Part shown: piece by piece, positions 9,497-18,941 of the stretch
How the letters are laid out: each line of letters starts with the position of its first letter
Numbering within the stretch: position 1 is the first letter of the stretch
From: Rubinisphaera margarita
GTDB lineage: Bacteria; Planctomycetota; Planctomycetia; Planctomycetales; Planctomycetaceae
Direction of reading: 5' to 3'
Length of the DNA stretch: 64,000 nt
Assembly (NCBI RefSeq): GCF_022267515.1
Contig: NZ_JAKFGB010000003.1
Coordinates: 1 to 64,000 of the forward strand
The notes under the pieces: generated by a model
The model's database searches: none
What the model saw: only the letters and a program-made list of their open reading frames with translations
What the model was told of the DNA's origin: nothing
Made by a program: the position numbers and the translations under genes

Positions 9497-9749
9497 TAGT
9501 TATATTCGCTATGTTTTATGGTCCATGGATAAGTTTGTTGGTGAATATGGTTGTCTTGGCGATTCAATGGTCAAGAGTTCAAAATGTGTATATTTTTACG
9601 TCTCTCATGCTTGCGAATTTCGGATTGAGTGCGTGTGCACTATGGATATCTGTTTCCCATGATATGGTCCATTGAGGGAAACTATGGTGATTGCGGAGGA
9701 GAACTCGATACCTGCGACTAGGTCGCTGGATATATCTATGGAACCACGC

Positions 9750-9946
9750 TGGGATAGTGCGAGGGTGCGAGTTCGCTGCTGAAACGGAAGGAGGTTTATC
9801 CGGACTCGGTCAACGGCGAGGACGTGGTGAAGTGTGGCGACCTCCGTCTGCAACAAGTGACGAGCATGGTGGGCTAGTAAGGCACCGTTCACAATTACGA
9901 GTTCGACAAAGCGGGCCGGAATGTACAGGAACGGGTGTTTGACCAC
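9750..9946 (+). pseudogene. Decayed RHS-repeat fragment
   Basis: From 9776 the sequence reads LLKRKEVYPDSVNGEDVVK, and from about 9880 GTVHNYEFDKAGRNVQERV. Both are standard RHS-repeat phrases. The joining segment has lost bases and contains in-frame stops. No start, core or tip remains. It marks where a further RHS copy, or the upstream part of one, once lay before the IS630 insertion that follows. Confidence 0.65.
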
Positions 9947-10037
9947 TTGAATCTCTAAAGACGTGTCTGTAACTCACTAGTGCGAAATGGGCAATCTGGT
10001 TAGACTGGTTGCGTCTCATTACTAGAAGGAGTTGCCG

Positions 10038-10788
10038 ATGAGCCTGTCGCTGGTGGTTCGTACGATTCCCATGCCTTCGCGGAAGGATGTGCTTGCTCTT
10101 TATCAACAGGGGTTGACTACCTCTGAGGTTACAACGCGGCTGCAGAACTCCCAGGCCTGGGCTCGGCGTGTTCATCAGGAGTTCCGCGAGCAGGGAAAAA
10201 CACGCAATGCCACGACGTGGCAACGATCGACGAAATGGGCGCCGTGGGCGGAAAAACTGAGCGGCCGTCAACAAGCAGCCGGATATCACGCTCGGGGATT
10301 TGGAAGCCAAACGAGAGACCGGTCTGCGAGGTCGATCGCTGCGGGGCACCCGGCTGATCGCTAGAGTTCCCACGCACGACCACTGGAAGACAACTACGTT
10401 TGTCGCTGGTTTGAGAGCGGAGGGCTGGGTGGCACCTACGGTGATCGATGGAGCGATCAACTGCGATCTGTTCGTGGCTCATGTAGAACAGCAGCTTTGC
10501 CCCGCCTTACGCCCCGGCGACACCGTCGTTCTGGACGATCTCTCCAGTCACAATCGAGCCGAAGCCCGGGAGAAGATTGAGAACGCGGGAGCCGAGATGC
10601 TGTTCCTGCGGCCCTACTCGCCGGATCTCAATCCGATCGAGCAAGCGTTTGCGAAACTCAAAGCGCTGCTTCGACGCAGCGGTCGCCGCACCATGGAGAG
10701 CCTGTGGAACTACTGCGGCAAGGTACTCGACGAGTTCACGCAAGACGACATCGACTACATTCGCCACAGCGGCTGTCGCTGCGCGTAA
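10038..10788 (+). pseudogene. IS630-family transposase remnant with internal deletion
   Basis: The first frame (to 10364) carries the N-terminal helix-turn-helix part (SRKDVLALYQQGLTTSEVTT) and then drifts. From about 10300 another frame gives EAKRETGL joined directly to RGRSLRGTRLIARVP. It continues with GDTVVLDDLSSHNRAEAREK and PYSPDLNPIEQAFAKLK, the second Asp and the Glu of the DDE core. The segment normally holding the first catalytic Asp (an FIDE-type motif) is deleted. Terminal repeats could not be identified with confidence. Confidence 0.75.
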
Positions 10789-11106
10789 GTGCAATCTGCT
10801 CTGGCATCTTCGCTCATCAATCGAAGCCCAGCCAAATGTCGGGTCGTGATGTCACCTGCAAATCTCGTTCGTAAATTGGCCGATCGACTTCAGTGATTTT
10901 GCTGATCTGTCTTTCGTTGCCTCAGCAGGTTTGCAGCTCGCTGCGCGAATTTTTCCCGGTTGTGGGGAATTTGCCGAGGACTACTGTTCTTTTGAATGGA
11001 TGTGCTTGTGCGAAACGTTTGGATTTGCATGACCTCGCCTGACTTGCCGATACATTCGAGCAGGAAACATTGCAGCACAGGACGCATGCAGATGGAGGCT
11101 CTGAGC
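10789..11106. other. Intergenic region without recognisable feature
   Basis: About 320 bases between the IS630 remnant and the exported protein gene at 11107. I see no convincing ORF, hairpin or repeat. The right part presumably holds the promoter of the next genes, but no clear -35/-10 pair stands out. Confidence 0.4.
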
Positions 11107-11475
11107 ATGAAGTATTCCCTCATTGCGATCATATTGATTTCGTTACACGGGAGCAGTATGGCAATTGCTGGTCCATTCTGGTGGAAAAGCGATTGTGACT
11201 CGTACCAGTCCCCAGCTCGCTGCAAACGTCGCTGCAAAGAGTGTTGTGAAGCACCGAAGCCCGTATTCGGCTATCAGTTTGGGGCTCGACTCGAGGACAA
11301 CCCTCTTGGCGAGCTGCAGAGCGAACGGGATGAAGTTCGGGAAGAAATTGATGGTCTGCAGTCGCAGGTCGAAGAACTCGCAGCGAAACTGGAAGATCTG
11401 ACACGAATTCTTGTGGAATCGAAGTTGGGAGTTCCGGCTCCGTCACCAGCGGGCGATCCCGCCCTGAACGACTAA
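11107..11475 (+). CDS. Small exported Cys-rich coiled-coil protein
   Basis: The start at 11107 gives a good signal peptide (MKYSLIAIILISLHGSSMAIAG). A longer in-frame start at 10996 would bury it. The 122-residue product then has a Cys cluster (CKRRCKECC) and a heptad-like helix (EVREEIDGLQSQVEELAAKL) before a Pro/Ala-rich end. No family is recognised. It is followed 80 bases later by another exported coiled-coil protein on the same strand, with a similar order of Cys pair then heptads, so the two may act together in the periplasm or cell envelope. Confidence 0.65.
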   Translation: MKYSLIAIILISLHGSSMAIAGPFWWKSDCDSYQSPARCKRRCKECCEAPKPVFGYQFGARLEDNPLGELQSERDEVREEIDGLQSQVEELAAKLEDLTRILVESKLGVPAPSPAGDPALND

Positions 11476-11555
11476 CCGCGTCTTCCGTTGGAGGGGGCGG
11501 AGTTCGATTCACTTCCCAGTGCTCGTGTTTTCCCATGGAAAAGGGATTAAGAGTC

Positions 11556-12536
11556 ATGAAGACACTCGTTATCGGTGCCGCCGTCATCTTCTCGGCAACC
11601 ACGTGCTTTGCTCAGCATTTTGGCAACAGCTGCGTGCCACAGTCTCCCTGGTGTCCGGACACAGCGGTAGAACAGTCAGCTCCTGACGAGCAGACCTTTA
11701 TGGCTCCACTTCCACAGGGCGAGACGTCGGGCGTCTCCCGTTCGTTCGGCATTCGGGGATTTGCGATCCGAATTCCCGAGTCCACGGTCCGGTTCCCGAC
11801 CATACAGTTTCCGAGCCTGGTCCGGTACCGCCGCGGTCCGGAGATGCTGACCGAGAATACGACGATCCCGGCTTTCGATGGTCCGAATGCCCGGTTGCAG
11901 TTTGCTCCCGACATTCCTCCAGCGGATCTTCAGAGCACTCCCGACGATGAACCGGGACGCTGCTGCGTTTCCAGCGCTGACCAGAAAAAGATCGAACAGC
12001 TTTCTCAGGAAATCGCACGGCTGCAGATCCTTCTGACTCAGCTTGCAGAAGTCCAGAGCGAGAGAGCCACAGGCAGCCCGCACAAGGAATATGGCGGGCA
12101 GGGATTAACGACTCCAGGGAATCTGGCATCGCCAACGAATAATCTCAGCGGTGCCGGTGGGAATTGGCGGACGAATGCAACTTCGGCGGTCCCGGAACAG
12201 GATGTGGCTCAGCAACAACTGAAACGAGCTCAGGAAGAATTTCGGAAGAAGTGCCAGGAAGCTGCGGAACTTGACCGCCAGGTCAAAGCAATGGAAGAGC
12301 TCTGTCAGCGCCTCGCCGAAGAACAGGAGACGCGGCTATTCCTTGAGCGTCGGGAGAAACTCTTGCGGCAACTTGAGCAGCAGTCTCCTTCAACATCACA
12401 GCAGCGTAACCCCGTGCATTTTGCGTCGCACCTTGAACCGCGGCCTGAGGTCGTTAGTCCGCCTGTGAATCCCTCTGATAGGGAAGAGCCCACTCATCCC
12501 GCCTTCAGGAGTTTTGAGCAGGGGCTCGATTGGTAG
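11556..12536 (+). CDS. Exported coiled-coil protein of unknown function
   Basis: ATG 11556 gives a clean signal peptide ending TTCFAQ; ATG 11535 is in frame but adds polar residues before it. About 326 residues: a Pro-rich region, a CC pair (RCCVSSADQKKIEQLSQEIA) opening a short coiled coil near residue 140, a Gly/Asn/Ser linker, then a longer Glu/Gln-rich coiled coil (EEFRKKCQEAAELDRQVKAM) and a disordered tail. The gene ends five bases from the convergent gene at 12541. It appears to pair with 11107-11475. No enzymatic motif is seen. Confidence 0.65.
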   Translation: MKTLVIGAAVIFSATTCFAQHFGNSCVPQSPWCPDTAVEQSAPDEQTFMAPLPQGETSGVSRSFGIRGFAIRIPESTVRFPTIQFPSLVRYRRGPEMLTENTTIPAFDGPNARLQFAPDIPPADLQSTPDDEPGRCCVSSADQKKIEQLSQEIARLQILLTQLAEVQSERATGSPHKEYGGQGLTTPGNLASPTNNLSGAGGNWRTNATSAVPEQDVAQQQLKRAQEEFRKKCQEAAELDRQVKAMEELCQRLAEEQETRLFLERREKLLRQLEQQSPSTSQQRNPVHFASHLEPRPEVVSPPVNPSDREEPTHPAFRSFEQGLDW

Positions 12537-12540
12537 TCAA

Positions 12541-13548
12541 CTATCCCGCGGATTCCGACGAGGTGTCGACTGGTTCCGAGATTGCTTCCGTCGAATCCGA
12601 ACGGGCGGACCCTGGCTTGGCCGGCGACACTTCCGCTTGGAGTTCTCGTGTCATTTTTCCGAGCCGCGCAAGTTTTGACAGCGTGGATCGTTTCTCCTCG
12701 ATCAATTGCTCTGTTGCAGGAGATGGAGACTCCAAGTTCCGAAGCTGCAGGGTCCTGAGTTCTTCGCGGACCAAAAACTTGTCGACCGACTCCAGTTGTC
12801 GCGCCAGGGCGTTGCGGCGAGCCAGTTTTCGCTTCAGCTCGGCTTTCCGAGGATCTTGATCGGGCAGCCGGGCCAGATAGGTCTGGAACGCCGTGAGGCT
12901 TGCCATCTCGTCCTCCGCGCTCTGCAGAGCTGCCCCTCCCCGCAAAATCCGGACAAAGGGGAGCAGTCGAACACGGAGTTCTTCAGCTCTGGTGACGGCT
13001 TGTGTGAGATTCTCCCGGACGGCACGACGCTGCTCTCGCAGTTCCTCACTCCAGGTCGCCCTGCGTTCGGTGGCCTGCAGATAAGTTTGATTGGTTTCGA
13101 TGCGGTCGAGCAACTCGACGAGCTGGTCGAAAAGGGCCTCAGTCTCCGTTGAAATTGCAGACGCTGCAGTCGCCTTTGCGCGGATGACTTCATCTTTAAG
13201 CTGATCGGTAGCAGTCTCAGCGACGGTTTCTGGTGCCTCTGTCTGATGACTGCTGCTTAGCGTGGCGGTGGACCCCAGTTTTTCCTTGAGCTGAACTAGT
13301 AAGCCGTCGATTCGTGCGAGTCGTTCATCGATGGCTGCGGAGCGTACATTATGAGCTTCCGTCGCGGGAGCCACGCTGGCGACCTGGGTGATCGGCGTTT
13401 CGAATGCTGTGAAGGACATATCACCGGGAAGGACGGGTGCCGGTCCCGCGCCCGGCCCATCAAAGGGGCTGTCCTGGCCGCTCGCACTCTGCAATGAGCC
13501 GACCAGACAGATGACGAGGGAAAGCCGTGTAAGAATAGCTGTTCGCAT
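12541..13548 (-). CDS. Exported coiled-coil protein downstream of the trypsin-like protease
   Basis: 335 residues starting with a signal peptide (MRTAILTRLSLVICLVGSLQ, cleavage near SASG). It is followed by a Pro/Gly-rich stretch and almost continuous heptads (ARIDGLLVQLKEKLG, then LFDQLVELLDRIETNQTYLQ and later segments), ending in an acidic Ser-rich tail. It lies 41 bases downstream of the protease gene on the same strand, so the two are probably cotranscribed. It could be a structural partner or substrate of that protease. That link is inferred from spacing only. Confidence 0.6.
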   Translation of the reverse strand: MRTAILTRLSLVICLVGSLQSASGQDSPFDGPGAGPAPVLPGDMSFTAFETPITQVASVAPATEAHNVRSAAIDERLARIDGLLVQLKEKLGSTATLSSSHQTEAPETVAETATDQLKDEVIRAKATAASAISTETEALFDQLVELLDRIETNQTYLQATERRATWSEELREQRRAVRENLTQAVTRAEELRVRLLPFVRILRGGAALQSAEDEMASLTAFQTYLARLPDQDPRKAELKRKLARRNALARQLESVDKFLVREELRTLQLRNLESPSPATEQLIEEKRSTLSKLARLGKMTRELQAEVSPAKPGSARSDSTEAISEPVDTSSESAG

Positions 13549-13589
13549 GGAGACGATCTTTCTATCGGTGAGTCGGAGTTAAGTCGCAC

Positions 13590-14690
13590 CTAGGCGAGAA
13601 ATCCGCTGAGATCCATACTGGCGATGACATTGTCGATGCGATTGACGTAGGACAAGGGACCGTCGCCGGCAAACAGAAGGCCGATCGGTCGTTTGGTCCG
13701 TTCTTCTACCACGAGGGCGCCGCTGTCACCGCCCGTCGAGAAGACACTTGATCGACGATTCTGGTCATTCAGCCCCGCGATCCGGATCTGGTCACTTTTA
13801 AGGCCGCGGCCTCGGATGTCGATAAGGACCCCGAGACCATCAACGACACCTCGAGTCAGGCCGGTCGTGATGCCGTACTTGAGAACCCGGACGGAGCCTG
13901 CGGCACACATCGCAGCCAGCTCGTTTCTGCCGATCGGATTGGGATCGATCGAAAAGCCAACGTTGGGGCCGGCAACATTGGGGGACGTAATGTAGGCAAT
14001 GGCACAGTCCACGCGCCGTTCCGCAAAGACTGACCAAGTGAAGAGTCGTGCGACCACCTCGCGCGTCCGTTGATCGAACACAGGCGATTGAGGGGCGGGA
14101 TCAGAGGTATTGGCGATGACATGTCGATTGCTGAGCAAAAACTGAAACGCGCTCCCATTCGCGTCGACACTGTTCCGCCGTGTGACGATCGCTCCGAACG
14201 TACCTTTCTCCCCATTGCCATCGGTGATGGCTTCACCAGGCTGCAAAGCCTGTTCGACGATCCGCCCCGTGGCTTCGTAGGAGACCTTGATCCCATTGGC
14301 CGCACGCACAGGCAGATTGATCCCCGTTCCCATGCCGGGAATCGGCTCTTTCGGGATTTCCTGAAGGCAGACACGAACTCCGAGTTCGTCTGTCGGATTC
14401 CCTTCCTCATCGAGCAAATAGTCCACATAGGCTGAAATCACATTCAGACCACCATAAGGTTTATTGGGAGTCTCGGAATCAGCCAAGGTCTCAGCCGATG
14501 AGGCATCAATCTTGAGGCGTTGCCGGATGTCCGTAACGGCTGCGAGATAAGGCAACGATTCGGGGAGGACCGCAAATCGTCCATGCTCGGCAATATCATC
14601 GAGGATGCGCTCGGCCAGACTCTTCTTGGGTGCTGGAGGAGCTTTGGTGGCGATGGTGGTCTTCTTCGCAGTTCGCTTCTTGGGAGACAT
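13590..14690 (-). CDS. Trypsin-like serine protease with Lys/Ala-rich N-terminus
   Basis: The start at 14690 (MSPKKRTAKKTTIATKAPPA) is preferred to the longer frame start at 14768, which reads unlike protein. The 366-residue product has the chymotrypsin-fold triad in order: His in LLSNRHVIA near 190, Asp in RVDCAIAYI near 228, and Ser in TGGDSGALVVEE near 322. There is no signal peptide; the basic N-terminus suggests a cytoplasmic or DNA/RNA-associated enzyme. It is transcribed away from the patatin gene at 14963, with 272 bases between. Together with the next two genes it makes a local cluster of three different hydrolases. The triad appears complete, so activity is likely; the substrate is unknown. 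Confidence 0.75.
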   Translation of the reverse strand: MSPKKRTAKKTTIATKAPPAPKKSLAERILDDIAEHGRFAVLPESLPYLAAVTDIRQRLKIDASSAETLADSETPNKPYGGLNVISAYVDYLLDEEGNPTDELGVRVCLQEIPKEPIPGMGTGINLPVRAANGIKVSYEATGRIVEQALQPGEAITDGNGEKGTFGAIVTRRNSVDANGSAFQFLLSNRHVIANTSDPAPQSPVFDQRTREVVARLFTWSVFAERRVDCAIAYITSPNVAGPNVGFSIDPNPIGRNELAAMCAAGSVRVLKYGITTGLTRGVVDGLGVLIDIRGRGLKSDQIRIAGLNDQNRRSSVFSTGGDSGALVVEERTKRPIGLLFAGDGPLSYVNRIDNVIASMDLSGFLA

Positions 14691-14962
14691 AGGCTTCTCG
14701 CAACATAGAACAGAAACACCGGTCGGTAGGTCATGAGCTGTTATGGGGCAGTGGTGTACTCTTGTCAAGAAAAATTAGTCAGTCTGCGCGGAATAGCGGA
14801 TGTCCGAAAGTTCGTCGCTCATTTTCGTGCCTGTCGCAAGATGTTGTTCAGTAGTATTCATTTGCGGAGATCAGGGGATTCTTGTATCGTGGCTGGTTCT
14901 CAGGGCAGTGAACTCTTGGCAATGAAGCCGATCTTCCCAGTCTCTCGTCTGATGAGCAGCCC

Positions 14963-17900
14963 ATGTCATCGATCGTGCCTGAGTCCGAGGTATTTGCCGC
15001 CGAACTCGAGGAAGTGCAACGCCGTAGAGAAAAAGTCGCCGTGGAGAACGGCTCTGAGGAATCTCAGGAGGCGTCGGCAGAGTCCGCTGATCTGCGGAAC
15101 AATCTGATCGGCCTGGCCCTCTCCGGGGGCGGAATCCGGTCAGCCGCGTTCAATCTGGGACTGATCCAGGCCTTTCATAGAACCGGGCTGCTGCGAGTGA
15201 TCGACTATGTTTCGTCGGTGTCCGGCGGAAGTTATGTCAATGCGGCTCTCGCGCAGTCGATCTCCCGAAAGCGAGAGTTTGGCGAAGCTCCGGAACTGTT
15301 CGACTTTTATGTCGAAGATAATGGGCGGTCGTCTCCGGCGGTAACGCGTCTGACGAAGCAGGGAAACTATCTGTTTCGGCTTGATCTGGTGGCCAACCGC
15401 TATGTGATTGGACTGCTTCTGAACCTCATACCCCGGATCAGCCTGCTAGTGGCTGTGTGTGCTTTCATCGCCTTCGTCTGGCGCAGCCTGGATTACCATC
15501 AGGTCCGTGATCATTTCGAAGCGTGGAACCTGGCCGGGGATGTCTATCCGGCATTGGCGCCCTCGCTTGTGTTCGGTGGTCTCTGGTTCGCGCTCTGCAT
15601 TCTGGCACTGGCGTTCCAAAGCAGTCCCTTGAAGAAGCTCTCGCACTATGTGTTCTGGGGCTCATTTGCCTGTCTGGTTATCGGTGTGGCGACGCTGATT
15701 GTGAGCGGGGATATCAGCCTGTCCGAACCCTATGATCCCGCCCGCACCGCCGGTGAGACCCGCATTTTCTGGCAGTCTTATCTGCAGTGGCCTTTGCTCG
15801 GAATGGTGCTGATCGGACTGATCCCGATCCTTGTGCCAACGAAATTGTTTCGCAGCGGAGTCCATCCCCGCAATTCGGTCGAGTCGTGGGTGTTTTACTA
15901 CACGTCGTTTGCACTGTTCTTGGGTGTTCCCCTGCTGCTGGTCGCGGCATTTGCCAGTGAGAACATCTCGGGTTTCGCCACCTACCGGGGGCCCGATTTT
16001 GTCTATGGCGATTTCAAAGAGCTTGACGCGTTAGGCGAGCTAATCGACTCGTTCTCGGAGGAGCGCGCCAAGGCCGTTGAGACGCCGGTAGTGGAGATCC
16101 TGGCCGGGCTGGATCAGGCAACAGTGGCTCGCCGAAGGTGGCTAGAGACGACGGACGACAAAGTTGTGCAAGTAGATTTCTCGCCGGATGCAATCGCTTC
16201 CGGCGGAGCGAGCAGACAGGAGAATACCGGTGAGGTCAAGGAGAACGAACAGCCTCAATCGCTTTTCGCATCCTCAATCGAGGATTCGCAGCTCCTGGAT
16301 TTGATGGGGCTGACCTGCAAAGACTATCCCGCTCTTAAGACGCGATACGATGCACTGCTGGATGCCGAAGGCGGGCTGAGGCTAGAGGACGCGATACCCC
16401 TCGCTTCCGATCTTGGCGATGCCTGCTCTCACCAGTTGTTTGTCAACGAACCTGCGAGAATTTACCAGGCTGGGACGGGGGCGGAGGAGCCCCTCACCGA
16501 CTGGATGATGTGGCGCTACGTTCGGTTCCTTAATCGGTTGAAGCACGCGATCGGCGCTCCACTGCAGCTGTCCAATAACTACAGCCAGTTCGTGGCCAGT
16601 AGTGCGATTCAGCGGAAGTTACACAACGAGACGGCTCGGTGCCTGAACGAGGTTCTGGATGACAAGCAACTCTTCACCCTCACGCTTGTCGATCCCGGAA
16701 CTCATCACGGGACATCCCCACAAAACCCAAGGCTGGCGCATCTGCTGGAACTGGTGGCATCCGATGAGGACGGAGAGGTGAATCAGAGTCAGTATCACGA
16801 TGCGGAGTTAAACCGGCTGCTGTTTGAAGAGTTCTATCCGGCTGTGTTTCGTCCCCGCAGCGAGATTCGGCGAGCAGTGCTGATCGAACATGATCAGCGA
16901 CATCGCCTGATCTGGAGTGTCGGGGCGCTTCTCGCTTTCCTGCTGTCGAGTGCGTTGATCAGCCCGAACAACACTTCCCTGCATGATTATTATCGTGATC
17001 GACTCTGTAGAGCTTATCTGGACGCCGACAGTGAAGATGCGCACTCAAATCCTCCGCTGACTTCCTGTCAGCCCCATATTTGCGGGGGACCATATCCGCT
17101 GTTTCACGGGGCGGTCAGCGTGCCCTCAAGTTGGATGCGACACCCGGATCATCTCGCTCCGGACTTCCACCATTTTCTGTTGTCACCCCTCTTTTTTGGC
17201 TCCCGTGATCTTGGATACCAAAGAACCGATGAACTGGGAGCCAGCACGCTGACGGTCGGCGATACCATGGCGATTTCCGCCGCGGCGATCTCGCCGAACT
17301 ATTTTGTGCATCATTTCATCATGCTGATGATGGAATTGCTCAATTTCCGCACCGGGAAGTGGATTCCGTCGCCCCAGCGTGCTGACAGCATCAAGCGGGA
17401 TCCCCGCCTGATCGAACTTCTCTGGGAAGGACTGGCGAACCGGAACAACGAGAAGTATGTGCTCGTCACGGACGGTGGGCATATTGAGAATCTGGGATTG
17501 GAGGCACTGATCGAACGCCGGTGCAGGGTGATCTTTGTGTCGGATGCCGGCCAGGATCCCTACTACTGTTTTGATGACTTCAGCAAGCTGGTGAAGCGGC
17601 TCAGAATTGAGCAGGGTATCGAGATTCTGGAAATGGACTCCGCCGGTGAGTCGATCTTTGATGACGGCTACCGGCCGCTGCAGACACGGGGCAAGTTTCC
17701 GGTCCGGGATCTGCCTGGCCGGGAGAAACTGGAAGAACTTGGCTGGTCCTGGTTGTCCCTAGAGCAGATGCAGGATACATCAATGCCACAGGGAGTTCCT
17801 CCTGAGGGCCAGAAGCCGGACGCGGTTGACCACCCTGAGAATCCCCGTCACTTCTTTTTTGCACGGATTCGCTATCCGGAACCGGACACCACATCCGACG

Positions 17901-18841
17901 ACCTCGGGAGCTCCGCTGTTCCAGGAGGCAGGGAAGCACTCCTGGTCTATTTCAAACCCTGCCTGACGGGGGACGAGGATCTCACCATCCGTGAGTTTGC
18001 GTTGAGAAACTATCTGTTTCCTCACGATCCACTTTCCGACCAGGCCTTTAGCTTCGCTCAGTTCGATGCGTATCGACAACTCGGACTGCACACGGCAATC
18101 GATCTGGTCCGGGGACGGACAAGTGGGGCGAGAGGTGATCTGGATTCCTTCTGGACGAGTGACCGTTATTTCAATGCGGATACTCTGGCTGAGGAACTGA
18201 CTGACGGAAAGTGGAACAGCGGGACAGCCACAACGAAAGAGTCGTCAGGAGAACCGATTAACGTCAAAGAGATCCGTGAGAAGGTTTCAGCAGTGATTGC
18301 TGATCTCCAGCGCGCCGATGACGAGCAAACGACCGGGGAGGACATCCAGTCACGCCAGGAAGAACTGGAGCGAATGCTCGGTGACTCGTATGTGGCGGCC
18401 GATCTGATCATCGCTGCGCTATCGCAAGCCGACGCTGACGTCGCCAGCCTGAATAGCCTGAGAGAGTTGCACGTGTACTGGGACCGAAGATGCGTTGATC
18501 GGCTCCTTGATCTGCTTGACACATGGATTCCGCAGGAGCCCCGTAAGCGGATCGGAGACGGAGAACTGGCAAAATCTTGCGAATGCTTTTTGCTGCTGCA
18601 CGATGTCCTATTTCACAATGAGATCCAAATCAATCGTGAGCAGGTTGGGCGCTTGTTTCGCCTCGTCCAACGCCTATTGGCGACCCCGACGGCGAAGCGG
18701 CGTTATCAGGAACCGCTGAGTGCATTGCTGGAGTTTGTCGGCGGAGCGGCAAATCTGACATCCGAAATGAAGAGGGAACATGAGGGGATCCTCCAAGTAC
18801 TGCGGGGCACGAAGCGGTGGAACCGAGCGGCTTCAACCTAA
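14963..18841 (+). CDS. Large membrane-bound patatin-like phospholipase
   Basis: The 1292-residue protein has a patatin fold split by a membrane region. Residues about 49-72 hold the oxyanion motif in GLALSGGGIRSAAFNLGLIQ. The nucleophile Ser follows near residue 90 in SSVSGGSY, where S replaces the usual first G of G-x-S-x-G. The catalytic Asp lies near 835 in VTDGGHIENLGLEAL. Five hydrophobic segments fall between about 135 and 330 and a sixth near 640 (LIWSVGALLAFLLSSALI). The catalytic parts are therefore brought together around a membrane insert. A helical C-terminal region of about 250 residues has no recognised family. Patatins hydrolyse acyl esters of phospholipids. The gene is 100 bases upstream of the papain/hydrolase fusion on the same strand, probably in one operon. 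Confidence 0.82.
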   Translation: MSSIVPESEVFAAELEEVQRRREKVAVENGSEESQEASAESADLRNNLIGLALSGGGIRSAAFNLGLIQAFHRTGLLRVIDYVSSVSGGSYVNAALAQSISRKREFGEAPELFDFYVEDNGRSSPAVTRLTKQGNYLFRLDLVANRYVIGLLLNLIPRISLLVAVCAFIAFVWRSLDYHQVRDHFEAWNLAGDVYPALAPSLVFGGLWFALCILALAFQSSPLKKLSHYVFWGSFACLVIGVATLIVSGDISLSEPYDPARTAGETRIFWQSYLQWPLLGMVLIGLIPILVPTKLFRSGVHPRNSVESWVFYYTSFALFLGVPLLLVAAFASENISGFATYRGPDFVYGDFKELDALGELIDSFSEERAKAVETPVVEILAGLDQATVARRRWLETTDDKVVQVDFSPDAIASGGASRQENTGEVKENEQPQSLFASSIEDSQLLDLMGLTCKDYPALKTRYDALLDAEGGLRLEDAIPLASDLGDACSHQLFVNEPARIYQAGTGAEEPLTDWMMWRYVRFLNRLKHAIGAPLQLSNNYSQFVASSAIQRKLHNETARCLNEVLDDKQLFTLTLVDPGTHHGTSPQNPRLAHLLELVASDEDGEVNQSQYHDAELNRLLFEEFYPAVFRPRSEIRRAVLIEHDQRHRLIWSVGALLAFLLSSALISPNNTSLHDYYRDRLCRAYLDADSEDAHSNPPLTSCQPHICGGPYPLFHGAVSVPSSWMRHPDHLAPDFHHFLLSPLFFGSRDLGYQRTDELGASTLTVGDTMAISAAAISPNYFVHHFIMLMMELLNFRTGKWIPSPQRADSIKRDPRLIELLWEGLANRNNEKYVLVTDGGHIENLGLEALIERRCRVIFVSDAGQDPYYCFDDFSKLVKRLRIEQGIEILEMDSAGESIFDDGYRPLQTRGKFPVRDLPGREKLEELGWSWLSLEQMQDTSMPQGVPPEGQKPDAVDHPENPRHFFFARIRYPEPDTTSDDLGSSAVPGGREALLVYFKPCLTGDEDLTIREFALRNYLFPHDPLSDQAFSFAQFDAYRQLGLHTAIDLVRGRTSGARGDLDSFWTSDRYFNADTLAEELTDGKWNSGTATTKESSGEPINVKEIREKVSAVIADLQRADDEQTTGEDIQSRQEELERMLGDSYVAADLIIAALSQADADVASLNSLRELHVYWDRRCVDRLLDLLDTWIPQEPRKRIGDGELAKSCECFLLLHDVLFHNEIQINREQVGRLFRLVQRLLATPTAKRRYQEPLSALLEFVGGAANLTSEMKREHEGILQVLRGTKRWNRAAST

Positions 18842-18941
18842 CCTGAATTTGAAATTGATCGGAACAAATAGATCCGATTGTGTAGGCAATCCGACTCGAA
18901 GTCATGTCACCCTTTGATACACTCAACATGGGAATGAGACC

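Larger units (their letters stand above)
8392..9675 (+). pseudogene. Small four-helix membrane protein split by an IS5-type element (candidate immunity gene)
   Basis: Codons 8392-8580 encode MYYYDMCYLIAQVVYLIISV through FFGSSLLEWDVGFAL. The frame resumes at 9499 with VIFAMFYGPWISLLVNMVV and ends HDMVH at 9675. Deleting the insertion and one TA target copy rejoins the two halves in frame into a protein of about 121 residues with four hydrophobic helices. It lies 37 bases after the RHS tip on the same strand, the normal place for an immunity gene. No family is recognised. As it stands the gene is destroyed. Confidence 0.65.
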
